Shown piece after piece: positions 25,000 through 32,826 of a stretch of 64,000 nt of DNA (the stretch's first letter is position 1; the number at the start of each line of letters is the position of its first letter). This DNA comes from Microbacterium barkeri (lineage in GTDB: Bacteria; Actinomycetota; Actinomycetes; Actinomycetales; Microbacteriaceae). Where the stretch lies: assembly GCF_027921765.1 (NCBI RefSeq), contig NZ_BSEJ01000015.1, forward strand, positions 1 through 64,000, written 5' to 3'. The translations under genes were made by a program, and so were the position numbers. Below the pieces are notes generated by a model. That model had not been told where the DNA came from. It did no database searches and saw only the letters and a program-made list of their open reading frames with translations.

Positions 25000-26874
25000 A
25001 TGAGCGCAGGCGACGAGGCGGTGACCCCCGGCCTCGTGGACGCGACGAGGTACGGCGGCCCGCTGGCCCGCTCGGTGTGGCGCTGGCAGCTCGTGATCGC
25101 CTTCGCCGCGGTCGTGATCGTCGCCGTCGTCGCCCTCCTGGCGCGCGACATCTTCACGCAGCCGGTGTTCCTCCTCGGCATGGGCGTCCTCGTCGCGACG
25201 ACGCTGGTCTCCCTCGTCGTCCCCTGGGACCGCCTCGGGGCGCGGGTCGCGTACGTCCTGCCCGCCGTCGACATCCTCGCGATCGGCCTCATCTCCGCCA
25301 GCAGCGACCTGCGCGTGGCGTACCTCTGGGTCTTCCCCATCACCTGGATCGCGACGTACTACTCCATCGGGCCGATCGTGGCGGCCCTGTGCACCGTGGC
25401 CGCGAGCCTGGTCGCGGCGGGGCTCACCACCTCGTTCACCAACCTCCACGCCGTGCGGCTCCTGATCGTGCTCGCCTCGCTCGCTTTCATCGCGACGACC
25501 GTCTGGGTCGGCGCCTCCCGCGGCCGGGCGACGCGGCGCCTGCTCATCCGCCAGTCGAAGCAGCTCGAGGGCGCCGCCGAGCGCGCCCGCCACCAGGAGC
25601 AGCACAGCGCCGCCCTGCTCAACTCCATCCGCGTCGGCGTCGCCCAGGTCGACGCGGACGGGCGGGTCACGGTCGCGAACGCGGCGTACCGCGACCTGTA
25701 CGGCATCGGCGAGATCCTGCTGCACCAGCCCACGCCCGCCGTGGAGTACCGCGCGCGGCGGGGCGAGGCCGTCCCGGCGGATGAGACGACGACCGCCCGC
25801 GCGGCGCGCGGCGAGACGTTCGAGGACGACGAGGTCTGGCTGTTCGACGTCGACGGCCGCTGGCGGCTGCTGCGGGCCTCCGCGCACCCGAGCCAGGAGG
25901 ACCCGGCGGGCGACCCGACCACGGTTCTCGTCGTGGAGGACATCACCGACGAGCGCGAGGCCGAGCGCGTGCGCGCGACGATGGCCCGCACGATCTCGCA
26001 CGAGCTGCGCAACCCGCTGACGGCCATCCTCGGGCACAGCGACCTGCTGCTCGAGCGCGACGACCTGCCCGCCGGCGTGCGCGACCGGCTGGAGGTCATC
26101 GACGACGCCGCCCTGCGGATGCAGCGCCTCATCGCCTCGGTGCTGCAGGACCGCGACGGCCGGGCGCCCGAGAGCATGTCGGAGTTCGATCTGGCCGGCG
26201 TCGTGCGCGCCTCCGCCGCGGCCTTCGCGGCGACCGCGCAGGCCGCCGGCGTCGTCCTCGACTCGACAGAGGAGGGCGGGCTCCTGCTCGTCGGCGACGC
26301 CTTCCGCGTCCGCCAGGTCGTCGACAACGTCGTCGGCAACGCCGTGAAGTACACCCCGCGCGGCGGCCGCGTCGACATCCATGCGGGCGCCGCCGGCGAC
26401 CACGTGGAGGTGACCGTCTCCGACACGGGGATCGGGATGGCCGCCGGCGACGCCTCCCGCGTGTTCGACCCCTATTTCCGCGCCGCCTCGGCGCCCAGGA
26501 GCCACCATCGCGTCGATCGAGGCACCGTGCGATCCGCCGCCAGTCGCCGGATGAGCCGGATCACGTCGGGAACGAGTCGGGCCGCCTCCCGCCAGTCCAC
26601 GTCTCGCCCTGCCCGCTTCGCCTGGACCCACAGGATGGCGATGAGCCCGAGCCACAGGACGAGGAGCGCGCCGAGCACCGCGAGGAGGATGTCGAGCCAG
26701 TCGGGCAGCGGCGTCATGCGGTGCGGAGGGCCGCGGCAGCCTGGTCGAGCGCGCCCTTGTCGATCGCGTAATAGGCCCACTTCCCCCGCTGATCGCGCGT
26801 CACGAGACCGGCTTCCGCAAGGAGCTTCATGTGGTGCGACACCGTTCCCTGGGAGAGCCCGACCGGCTCCGTGA
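25000..26874 (+). pseudogene. Sensor histidine kinase truncated in its ATPase domain
   Basis: Residues 1-180 hold about five to six membrane helices, followed by a PAS-like domain (about 205-315), HisKA with phospho-acceptor His334 (TISHELRNPLTAIL) and the start of the HATPase domain: N box Asn447 and G1 box DTGIGM (475-480). Homology stops at VFDPYFRAASA (about residue 497, position 26494), before the G2 box that closes the ATP lid. The frame then continues for about 127 unrelated Arg/Ser-rich residues, antisense to a DUF1232 fragment and arsR. The kinase should be inactive. No response regulator gene is adjacent. The start has TACACT six bases upstream, a leaderless pattern. Confidence 0.82.
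26472..26717 (-). pseudogene. 3'-truncated DUF1232 membrane protein gene
   Basis: The 81-residue product starts MTPLPDWLDILLAVLGALLVLWLG, a membrane helix, and continues into the DUF1232 lead-in RLIRRLAADRTVPRSTRWWLL. The core of that domain, including the hydrophobic helix with LPxDLxPDFIP, is missing. The frame instead ends in GAEAARK, which is antisense histidine-kinase sequence. Normal members are about 130-140 residues. The start overlaps the arsR stop as ATGA, so it was the second gene of that operon. It shares its broken end with the kinase pseudogene on the other strand. Confidence 0.72.
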
Positions 26875-27058
26875 GATCGCAGATGCACGCCTCACCGCCA
26901 TCCGCCGAGGCGATGAGCGACAGCAGCCTCACGCGCGTCGGGTCGCCGAGCGCCTTGAAGACGCGCGCGACGCGCTCCGCGTCCTCGATGCCCATGATCG
27001 ACGTGATCGGCGGCACGCAGCACGCGCTCGTCCCTTCGATCACCGCAGGAAGACTCAT
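26714..27058 (-). CDS. arsR: ArsR-family arsenical-responsive repressor
   Basis: The 114-residue winged-helix protein has Cys residues near the N-terminus (SACCVPP) and in the recognition region (EACICDLTEPVGLSQGTVSHHMKLL). These are the two places where actinobacterial ArsR proteins bind As(III). The start at 27058 is chosen over one 23 codons upstream because the longer version would run through the operator. It diverges from arsO, with two operator copies in the gap, so metalloid binding should release both promoters. No arsenite pump or arsenate reductase gene is next to it. Confidence 0.85.
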   Translation of the reverse strand: MSLPAVIEGTSACCVPPITSIMGIEDAERVARVFKALGDPTRVRLLSLIASADGGEACICDLTEPVGLSQGTVSHHMKLLAEAGLVTRDQRGKWAYYAIDKGALDQAAAALRTA

Positions 27059-27076
27059 GTCCCCAGTGTCGCACGC

Positions 27077-27128
27077 ATTGACATCTTTCGATAGGTCGGG
27101 CACGCTCGTCACATTGACATCTTTCAAT
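27077..27128. promoter_or_regulatory. Two ArsR operator sites in the arsR-arsO gap
   Basis: ATTGACATCTTTCGAT (27077-27092) and ATTGACATCTTTCAAT (27113-27128) are repeats of one 16-bp site, 36 bp apart. The second is a perfect ATTGA-N6-TCAAT dyad. Each contains TTGACA, suggesting the operators overlap -35 elements. AT-rich 5-N6-5 dyads fit ArsR binding sites. Confidence 0.8.
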
Positions 27129-27141
27129 CTGAGGAGATCCG

Positions 27142-28434
27142 ATGTCGCTGCTTCCCGTCGTCATCATCGGAGCGGGGCCGCAGGGCCTGGCCGCCGCCGC
27201 GCACCTCACCGAGCGCGGACGGGACGTCATCGTGCTCGAGAGAGGCCGCGCCGCGGGCGCCGCCGTGTCGGAATGGGGCCACGTGCGGCTGTTCTCAGCC
27301 TGGCCGGAGCTCATCGATGCCGCGGCGCGCCGCCTCCTGACTCCGACCGGATGGACCGCACCGACGGCCGGGTACCCCACCGGCGCAGAATGGGTCGACC
27401 GCTACCTCCTCCCCCTCGCCGCCGCCCTCGGCGAGCGCGTGCGCACGGGGATCGAGGTGACCGGCGTGAGTCGCGTCGGACGCGACCGCGTGGTCGACGC
27501 CGGGCGCGACGAGCAGGCGTTCACCGTTCACACGAGGGACGCGGATGGTCGTGAGGCGCGGATCCTCGCCGGCTCGGTGATCGACGCGAGCGGCACCTGG
27601 AGCCACCCCAATCCCGCCGGTGCCGACGGGCTTCCCGCCATCGGAGAGACCTCGGTAGCAGGCGCGATCTCCTATCGCATCCCCGACGACGTCTCCGCGT
27701 TCGCGGGGCGCCAGGTCGCGGTCGTCGGCGCCGGGCACTCGGCAGCGCACGCCGTGCTCCGGCTGGCCGAGCTCGCCAGGAAGACCCCCGGGACGGTCGT
27801 CACCTGGGCGCTGCGTCGGGGCGCGGCGCTCCTCGGCTCCGGCGACGCCGACGGGCTGCCCGAGCGCGCCGCACTGGGTGGCCGCGCGCGCCGCGCGATA
27901 GAAGAGGGCCTCGTCGAGGTCGTCACAGGGTTCCGCGTCGCGGAGGTGCGGGCTCACGCGGATGGCGTCGACCTCGTCTCCGAGGACGGACGACAGCTCG
28001 CGGGGCTCGGCCACGTGTTCGCGCTCACCGGCTTCCGGCCGGACACGTCTCTGCTGTCCGGGCTGCGCGTCGCCCTCGACCCGACCCTCGAGGCCGTCGC
28101 GGGGATCGCCTCGGAGATCGACCCGAACATCCACTCGTGCGGCACGGTCGCCGCGACCGGGGCGCGCGAGCTCGTTCAGCCCGAACGCGGTCTCTTCATC
28201 GTCGGAGCGAAGAGCTACGGCCGCGCGCCCACGTTCCTCGCACTGACCGGCTACGAGCAGGTGCGCAGCGTCGCAGCCCACCTCGCGGGCGATCACGAGG
28301 CGGCCGCACGGAACGAACTCGCCCTCCCCGAGACGGGTGTCTGCGGAGGCGCGGCCGCGTTCGACGAAGGAGGAGGAAGCTGCTGCGCGGCCCCGGTCCT
28401 GCAGATCGGATCGCGCCCGACCCCCGTGGAGTAG
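27142..28434 (+). CDS. arsO: ArsO-type flavin-dependent monooxygenase
   Basis: The 430-residue protein has an FAD loop VVIIGAGPQGLAAAAHL at residues 6-22 and a second dinucleotide loop VAVVGAGHSAAHAV near residue 195. It ends in a Cys-rich tail (VCGGAAAFDEGGGSCCAAP) seen in ArsO proteins of ars operons, where it may bind the metalloid. ArsO proteins are found with ArsR and are thought to oxidise an arsenical; the exact reaction is not settled. GAGGAG about 6 bases before the ATG supports the start. It is controlled with arsR through the shared operators. Confidence 0.78.
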   Translation: MSLLPVVIIGAGPQGLAAAAHLTERGRDVIVLERGRAAGAAVSEWGHVRLFSAWPELIDAAARRLLTPTGWTAPTAGYPTGAEWVDRYLLPLAAALGERVRTGIEVTGVSRVGRDRVVDAGRDEQAFTVHTRDADGREARILAGSVIDASGTWSHPNPAGADGLPAIGETSVAGAISYRIPDDVSAFAGRQVAVVGAGHSAAHAVLRLAELARKTPGTVVTWALRRGAALLGSGDADGLPERAALGGRARRAIEEGLVEVVTGFRVAEVRAHADGVDLVSEDGRQLAGLGHVFALTGFRPDTSLLSGLRVALDPTLEAVAGIASEIDPNIHSCGTVAATGARELVQPERGLFIVGAKSYGRAPTFLALTGYEQVRSVAAHLAGDHEAAARNELALPETGVCGGAAAFDEGGGSCCAAPVLQIGSRPTPVE

Positions 28435-28503
28435 GAGAGCACGGCGCCATGGTGCCGCGCCGGACCACGCCGAACCGGCCTCGGCCGGCACCCGCGCATC
28501 TGC

Positions 28504-28527
28504 CATAATCTGCGTATGGATGCAGAT
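28504..28527 (+). promoter_or_regulatory. Metal-regulator operator overlapping the start codon
   Basis: ATCTGC (28508-28513) and GCAGAT (28522-28527) form an inverted repeat with an 8-bp centre that contains the ATG at 28516. CATAAT at 28504-28509 is a -10 placed six bases before that ATG. An ArsR/SmtB repressor bound here would cover the start point of a leaderless mRNA. Confidence 0.65.
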
Positions 28528-28881
28528 AAGCGGATATGCGGAATGGATCTCGACAGCCCGTACGTCGAGCTCGCCGTCGAGGTCTTCCGCCTCCTCGCCG
28601 ATCCGACGCGCGTCCGCATCATCCTCGCGCTGCGGAGGAACGGCGAGCTCTCGGTCAACCGCATCGCCGAGGCCGTCGGCAAGTCGCCGGCGGCCGCGTC
28701 GCAGCACCTCGCGAAGCTCCGCATGGCGCGGATCGTCGCGACGCGGCACGAGGGCCAGCGCGTGCACTACCGCCTCGAGAACGAGCACGCGTCACAGCTC
28801 GTCGCGGACGCGATCTTCCAGGCAGAGCACTCGCTCAGCGACCATCCACGTCACCATCACATCGAGAGGGCCGGGGCGTGA
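28516..28881 (+). CDS. ArsR/SmtB-family metal-sensing repressor
   Basis: The 121-residue winged-helix protein (FRLLADPTRVRIILALRRNGELSVNRIAEAVGKSPAAASQHLAKLRMARIV) ends in a His-rich tail, HSLSDHPRHHHIE, which suits Zn, Ni or Co sensing. Cys8 near the N-terminus could add a ligand. Its stop overlaps the GTG start of the cation diffusion facilitator gene (GTGA), so the two form an operon. It should repress that exporter until metal rises, acting at the dyad over its own start codon. Which metal is sensed is not certain. Confidence 0.87.
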   Translation: MDADKRICGMDLDSPYVELAVEVFRLLADPTRVRIILALRRNGELSVNRIAEAVGKSPAAASQHLAKLRMARIVATRHEGQRVHYRLENEHASQLVADAIFQAEHSLSDHPRHHHIERAGA

Positions 28882-29897
28882 CCGCGCACAGCCATCCGCA
28901 TCACGACCACGCTCACGCGCCTCACGACCGCGAGCATCACGACCACGACCACGACCACCCGTCGGGGCTGCGCGGTCTTCTGCACGGGATCCTGGTGCCC
29001 CACTCCCACGACCCCGCCGACGCGATCGACGACGCGATGCGCGCCCACACCGAGGGCGTCCGCGCGCTGAAGATCAGCCTGGCGATCATGCTCGCGACGG
29101 CGCTGACACAGGCGGCCGTCGTCGCGCTGTCGGGCTCGGTGGCGCTGCTGGCCGACACCGTTCACAACTTCTCCGACACACTGACCGCCGTGCCCCTGTG
29201 GATCGCGTTCGCGCTCTCGCGACGCGTCGCCACCCGCCGCTACCCCTACGGCCTCAGCCGAGCCGAGGATCTCGCAGGGCTGTTCATCGTGCTCATGATC
29301 GCCCTCTCGGCCGTCGTCGCCGCGAGCGAGTCCATCCAGCGGCTGTTCGATCCGCGATCGGTGTCCAACCTCGGCTGGGTCATCGCAGCCGGCGTCGTCG
29401 GCTTCGCCGGCAATGAGATCGTCGCAATCTACCGCATCCGCGTCGGACGCAGGATCGGGTCGGCCGCGCTGGTCGCCGACGGAGTGCACGCGCGAGCCGA
29501 CGGCTTCACGTCGCTCGCCGTCGTGGTCGGCGGGATCGGAGTCCTGCTGGGGTTCCCGATCGCCGACGCGATCGTCGGCCTGCTCATCTCGATCATGATC
29601 GGCGTCCTGCTCATCGGAACGGTGCGATCCGTCGGCCTCCGCCTGCTCGACGGAATCGAGCCCGAGCTCGTCGACCGGGCCGAGCACGTCCTTGCGCACA
29701 CAGCGCGGGTGGATGCGGTCGAGCGCGTGCGGCTGCGGTGGGTCGGGCACCGCCTGCGCGGGGACGCCATCGTCTCCACGCGCGCGACCACGCTGATCGA
29801 CGCCGACCGTCTCGCGATCGAGGCCGAGCACGCGGTGAAGCAGGCGATGCCGAACGTCGACGAGATGACCGTCCGCGTCCGCTCTGCGCGCACCTGA
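28878..29897 (+). CDS. Cation diffusion facilitator metal exporter
   Basis: The 339-residue protein opens with a cytosolic His-rich tail (HPHHDHAHAPHDREHHDHDHDH), followed by six predicted helices. The transport site is HxxxD in helix 2 (LADTVHNFSDTL) and again in helix 5 (VADGVHARADGF), the His/Asp set typical of Zn/Cd exporters. A C-terminal cytoplasmic domain (ELVDRAEHVLAHTARVDAVERVRLRW) follows. It exports divalent metal in exchange for protons at the plasma membrane. The GTG start overlaps the upstream regulator's stop by four bases, so the two are translated together. Confidence 0.93.
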   Translation: MTAHSHPHHDHAHAPHDREHHDHDHDHPSGLRGLLHGILVPHSHDPADAIDDAMRAHTEGVRALKISLAIMLATALTQAAVVALSGSVALLADTVHNFSDTLTAVPLWIAFALSRRVATRRYPYGLSRAEDLAGLFIVLMIALSAVVAASESIQRLFDPRSVSNLGWVIAAGVVGFAGNEIVAIYRIRVGRRIGSAALVADGVHARADGFTSLAVVVGGIGVLLGFPIADAIVGLLISIMIGVLLIGTVRSVGLRLLDGIEPELVDRAEHVLAHTARVDAVERVRLRWVGHRLRGDAIVSTRATTLIDADRLAIEAEHAVKQAMPNVDEMTVRVRSART

Positions 29898-29948
29898 CGC
29901 GGACCAGGCCGCCCTCGCCCACGCTGGGATGCGGTCCATCGGTCAACG

Positions 29949-30437
29949 ATGGAAGATGGACGCGTGAGTGGATGGATCGCTCGACGCGCGGAGAGATTCG
30001 CGCGCGCGGCGCACGCGGACCAGGTCGACCTCCTCGGGAACCCGTACGTCGACCATCCCGCACGCGTCGCCGCACGAGCCGAGGGCGACCACGTGCTCGC
30101 GGCGATCGGATGGCTGCACGACGTGCTCGAGAAGACCGACACCTCCATCGAGGAACTGCGCGCGGAGTTCCCGGCGCACGTCGTCGAGGCTGTCGACGCC
30201 CTCTCGATACGCGACGACGAGCCCGTCGAGGCCTACTACGGCCGCGTGCGCGCCAATCCGCTTGCGCGCGCCGTGAAGGAGCACGACCTCGCCGACAACA
30301 TGCGCCCGGAACGGCTTGCGGCGCTCGACGCTGCCACGCGCGAGGTGCTGTTCGCGAAGTACGAGCGGGGGCAGGCGCTGCTCGGGCTCGGCGCTCCCGC
30401 ACGCGAGGAGCAGCCGTCGACTCCGCTCGCATCCTGA
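29949..30437 (+). CDS. HD-domain phosphohydrolase-like protein
   Basis: The 162-residue protein has the RelA/SpoT-like HD pattern: NPYVDHPARVAAR with His36, GWLHDVLEKTD with His57-Asp58, and KEHDLADNM supplying a later Asp. It is much smaller than full (p)ppGpp synthetases and has no synthetase domain, so a small alarmone- or nucleotide-hydrolase role is possible but unproved. A GTG six codons inside could be the true start; neither has a strong ribosome site. It stands alone, downstream of the metal exporter gene with a 51-bp gap. Confidence 0.75.
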   Translation: MEDGRVSGWIARRAERFARAAHADQVDLLGNPYVDHPARVAARAEGDHVLAAIGWLHDVLEKTDTSIEELRAEFPAHVVEAVDALSIRDDEPVEAYYGRVRANPLARAVKEHDLADNMRPERLAALDAATREVLFAKYERGQALLGLGAPAREEQPSTPLAS

Positions 30438-30526
30438 GCCCAGACCTCCGCCGAAGGACCGGTCCCGCACCAGGTCGAGGTGCTGCCTGACTGATCGCTA
30501 TGCGTCGGTGAAGAAATCACAGGAAG

Positions 30527-30682
30527 ATAACGCCGAGGGTTGCTCCCGTTACCTCCCCGTTATAGAGTCATCGCACGGCAGCTGTTTTGCTGTGGCAGCT
30601 GCCGACATGTGATTGCAGGACACTCTTGGTGCAAGGGACAAGGGCCGGGCGGCTTCCTCTCCGCCCGGCCCTTACTTGTGCC
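30527..30682 (+). ncRNA. Candidate small structured RNA with promoter-like dyad and terminator
   Basis: The 307-bp gap at 30438-30744 has no supported coding frame. It contains an inverted repeat ATAACG/CGTTAT (30527-30532, 30558-30563) at a TATAGA -10-like element (30561-30566), then an 8-bp stem GGCAGCTG/CAGCTGCC (30577-30584, 30596-30603). It ends at a long GC-rich hairpin, the layout expected of a short untranslated transcript. The -35 is poor and no known RNA family was recognised. It could instead be the remnant of a promoter whose gene has been lost. Confidence 0.33.
30628..30682 (+). terminator. Strong hairpin terminator before the MarR gene
   Basis: An 11-bp perfect GC stem (30642-30652 with 30661-30671) is extended by a further 8 pairs, two of them G-T (30628-30635 with 30675-30682), across a small internal loop. 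It insulates the marR-type gene from the upstream region and could terminate the candidate small RNA. Confidence 0.7.
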
Positions 30683-30744
30683 GGCTGAGCCCCTGCGCCC
30701 CGATCAACTCCTATAGGCGCGCATGGAACGCTAGCCTGAGAGGC

Positions 30745-31191
30745 ATGGCCGACCGCAGACTCGCTATCGCCGCGTGGGAGAGCCTCTTCCGTGCGCAGCA
30801 CGAGGTGTTCGAGGACGTCTCGAACGACTTCGTGGGCGGCGACCTCTCGCAGGCGGAGTACGACGTGCTGCTCACGGTCACCCGTGCACCGGACATGACG
30901 GCGCGGCTGCGCGACGTCACGGCGAACATGCTCATCAGCCAGCCGAGCGTCTCCCGGCTCGTCGACCGCATGGTCGGGCGCGGGCTCGTCACGAAGTGCA
31001 GCGACCCTGACGACGGGCGCGGCGCCCTCGTGACGGCGACGGAGGACGGCGCCCGCGCGTTCCGATCGATCGCCGCGGCTCACGGCAAGAGCATCGCCGA
31101 GCGCATGTCGTGCCTCGACGACGACGACCTGCGGACGCTGCTCGACATCACCGAGAGGCTCCGCGCGGGAAGCTACCGGTCGGTCGACTGA
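30745..31191 (+). CDS. MarR-family regulator paired with an MFS transporter
   Basis: The 148-residue protein is a MarR winged helix: SQAEYDVLLTVTRAPDMTARLRDVTANMLISQPSVSRLVDRMVGRGLV, then SDPDDGRGALVTATEDG for the wing. It ends convergently with the MFS gene, overlapping it by 19 bp. The palindrome at that transporter's promoter (32680-32698) is the likely target. TAGCCT lies seven bases before the ATG, a leaderless layout; GAGAGG is too close to act as a ribosome site. The inducing ligand is unknown. Confidence 0.85.
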   Translation: MADRRLAIAAWESLFRAQHEVFEDVSNDFVGGDLSQAEYDVLLTVTRAPDMTARLRDVTANMLISQPSVSRLVDRMVGRGLVTKCSDPDDGRGALVTATEDGARAFRSIAAAHGKSIAERMSCLDDDDLRTLLDITERLRAGSYRSVD

Positions 31192-32645
31192 TCCGGCGCG
31201 GCCCGCTCCTCTTCCGCGTGCGGAGTCGCGACGAGCCCCGCGGTCCCCGGCGTCGGAGCGGCCGGCGCCTCGGGTGCCGCGTTCGGCTCTTCGCCGTCGC
31301 TCTTCAGGAACTGGGCCGACAGCATCCGGTAGGCCGGCAGGAGGAACGCGCCGAGCGCCAGCAGGATGGCGACGACGCCGGCCGCGACGAACACGAGCGC
31401 GATGCCCCGCGCCTCGCCCTCCCCCAGCAGCCAGGCCCACTGCCGTTGACCCGCGTCCGTCTGCATGTACGGGATGACCCAGAGCTGGGCGATCGGCGCG
31501 ATGAGGAACGAGGTGATGGGCGCCGAGGCCGCTTCGAAGGTCATCGCGAAGCCGAAGACGCGCCCCTGCTTCTCGTACGGCGTCACCTTCTGGATGACCG
31601 TCTGCTCGGCCGCCTCGACGGCGGGCATGAGGCACATGAAGACCCAGATGCCGCCGACGTAGAGCCACGCCCAGTCCCTCAGGGTGAAGACCGCCCCGAC
31701 GACGCCGACGAGCGCGGCGATGAGCAGCATCGTGCGGATCGGGTTCCTGCCGAGCCCCAGCTTCGCGATCACCGCGCCGCCGACGATGAAGCCGGTCGAG
31801 CCCACCGCGAGCCAGATGCCCCACATCTCGACCGAGAACATCTCGAGCCCGTACGGGTCCATGAGCGCCATGTAGACGCCGCCCACGAGGTTGTTCAGCG
31901 TCGTGAAGAGCACGAGCGTGAGCAGCCCCGGGACCGCGCGCACCGCCTGGAACCCGCCGGCGACATCCACCCACCGGGGCTGCCCCTCGGCGTGCACGAT
32001 CTCGCGCTCGGGGATGCGGATGGCCATGAGGTGCAGAAGCGACAGCGCCATCGCGACGAGAGCGATGAGCAGCGTCGTGCCCATGCCGAGGAGCCCGACG
32101 GAGAGCCCGCTGAACACGCTCGTGACGAGGAATGCGAGGCCCTGCACGGTGCCGACCATGCCGTTCGCGTTCGCATGGCGGTCGACGGGCACGAGCAGCG
32201 TGACGGTCGTCGAGAGGGCGATGTTGCGCAGCTGCTCGACCACGGCACCGGCGAGCATGACGACGGCGAAGATCCAGAACCACGGCTGAGTGAGGTCGAC
32301 GATGCGCTCCTCGCCCAGCACGAAGAAGAAGATCGCGTCGAGGCAGAAGACGCTGAACGCGATGAGCGTCGCCCAGGCCATGACCGCCTTCTTGCGGAAG
32401 CGGTCGACGAGGGTCCCGAAGAACATGCTGAACAGCGCGATGAACAGCATGTAGGCGCCGCCGATGACGCCCGTCGCGATGACGTTGCGGGTCTCGAGGT
32501 AGATCCAGAAGGTCAGGGCCCACCAGAGGTAGCTCGTCGTGATGTTCGCGAATGCCGTGTTCACGAGCACGTGCAGGAAGCTGCGCATGCCGTTCTCGGG
32601 AGGCGCCGGGTTGCCGTCGCCGGGATGGGTCTGGGTATCCGCCAT
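31173..32645 (-). CDS. MFS transporter, probable drug or metabolite efflux
   Basis: The 490-residue protein has twelve predicted helices, with the major-facilitator loop GTLVDRFRKKAVM between helices 2 and 3. A long hydrophilic Pro/Ala-rich tail of about 45 residues closes it. Loss of sequence upstream of MADTQTHPGDG from the family pattern and GGAGAGAG just before 32645 fix the start. The operator-bearing promoter lies 35-60 bp upstream. It should export small hydrophobic compounds under control of the convergent MarR protein. A small-molecule class cannot be named. Confidence 0.87.
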   Translation of the reverse strand: MADTQTHPGDGNPAPPENGMRSFLHVLVNTAFANITTSYLWWALTFWIYLETRNVIATGVIGGAYMLFIALFSMFFGTLVDRFRKKAVMAWATLIAFSVFCLDAIFFFVLGEERIVDLTQPWFWIFAVVMLAGAVVEQLRNIALSTTVTLLVPVDRHANANGMVGTVQGLAFLVTSVFSGLSVGLLGMGTTLLIALVAMALSLLHLMAIRIPEREIVHAEGQPRWVDVAGGFQAVRAVPGLLTLVLFTTLNNLVGGVYMALMDPYGLEMFSVEMWGIWLAVGSTGFIVGGAVIAKLGLGRNPIRTMLLIAALVGVVGAVFTLRDWAWLYVGGIWVFMCLMPAVEAAEQTVIQKVTPYEKQGRVFGFAMTFEAASAPITSFLIAPIAQLWVIPYMQTDAGQRQWAWLLGEGEARGIALVFVAAGVVAILLALGAFLLPAYRMLSAQFLKSDGEEPNAAPEAPAAPTPGTAGLVATPHAEEERAAPDQSTDR

Positions 32646-32679
32646 GGTCTCTCTCCGTCGTCGCACGCCGTCGTTCGGA

Positions 32680-32707
32680 TACTTGCAAAAGGCAAGTACG
32701 CCGTCAA
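32680..32707 (-). promoter_or_regulatory. MarR-type operator in the MFS promoter
   Basis: TACTTGC-N5-GCAAGTA (32680-32698) is a perfect 19-bp palindrome. On the minus strand it fills the space after TTGACG (32707-32702) and runs into AAGTAT, the best -10 at 17 bp. A bound repressor would block the MFS promoter. Confidence 0.8.
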
Positions 32708-32826
32708 GAGGATCTGTCGAGGAGAAGCTACGCGCCCCCTCGGACATTCCCGTGGACCGCCTCCGGGCTCCGGATCGGGCGTAACGTCGGAGGTACCGCA
32801 GGCAGGCTCGAACGGAGGCACGACCC

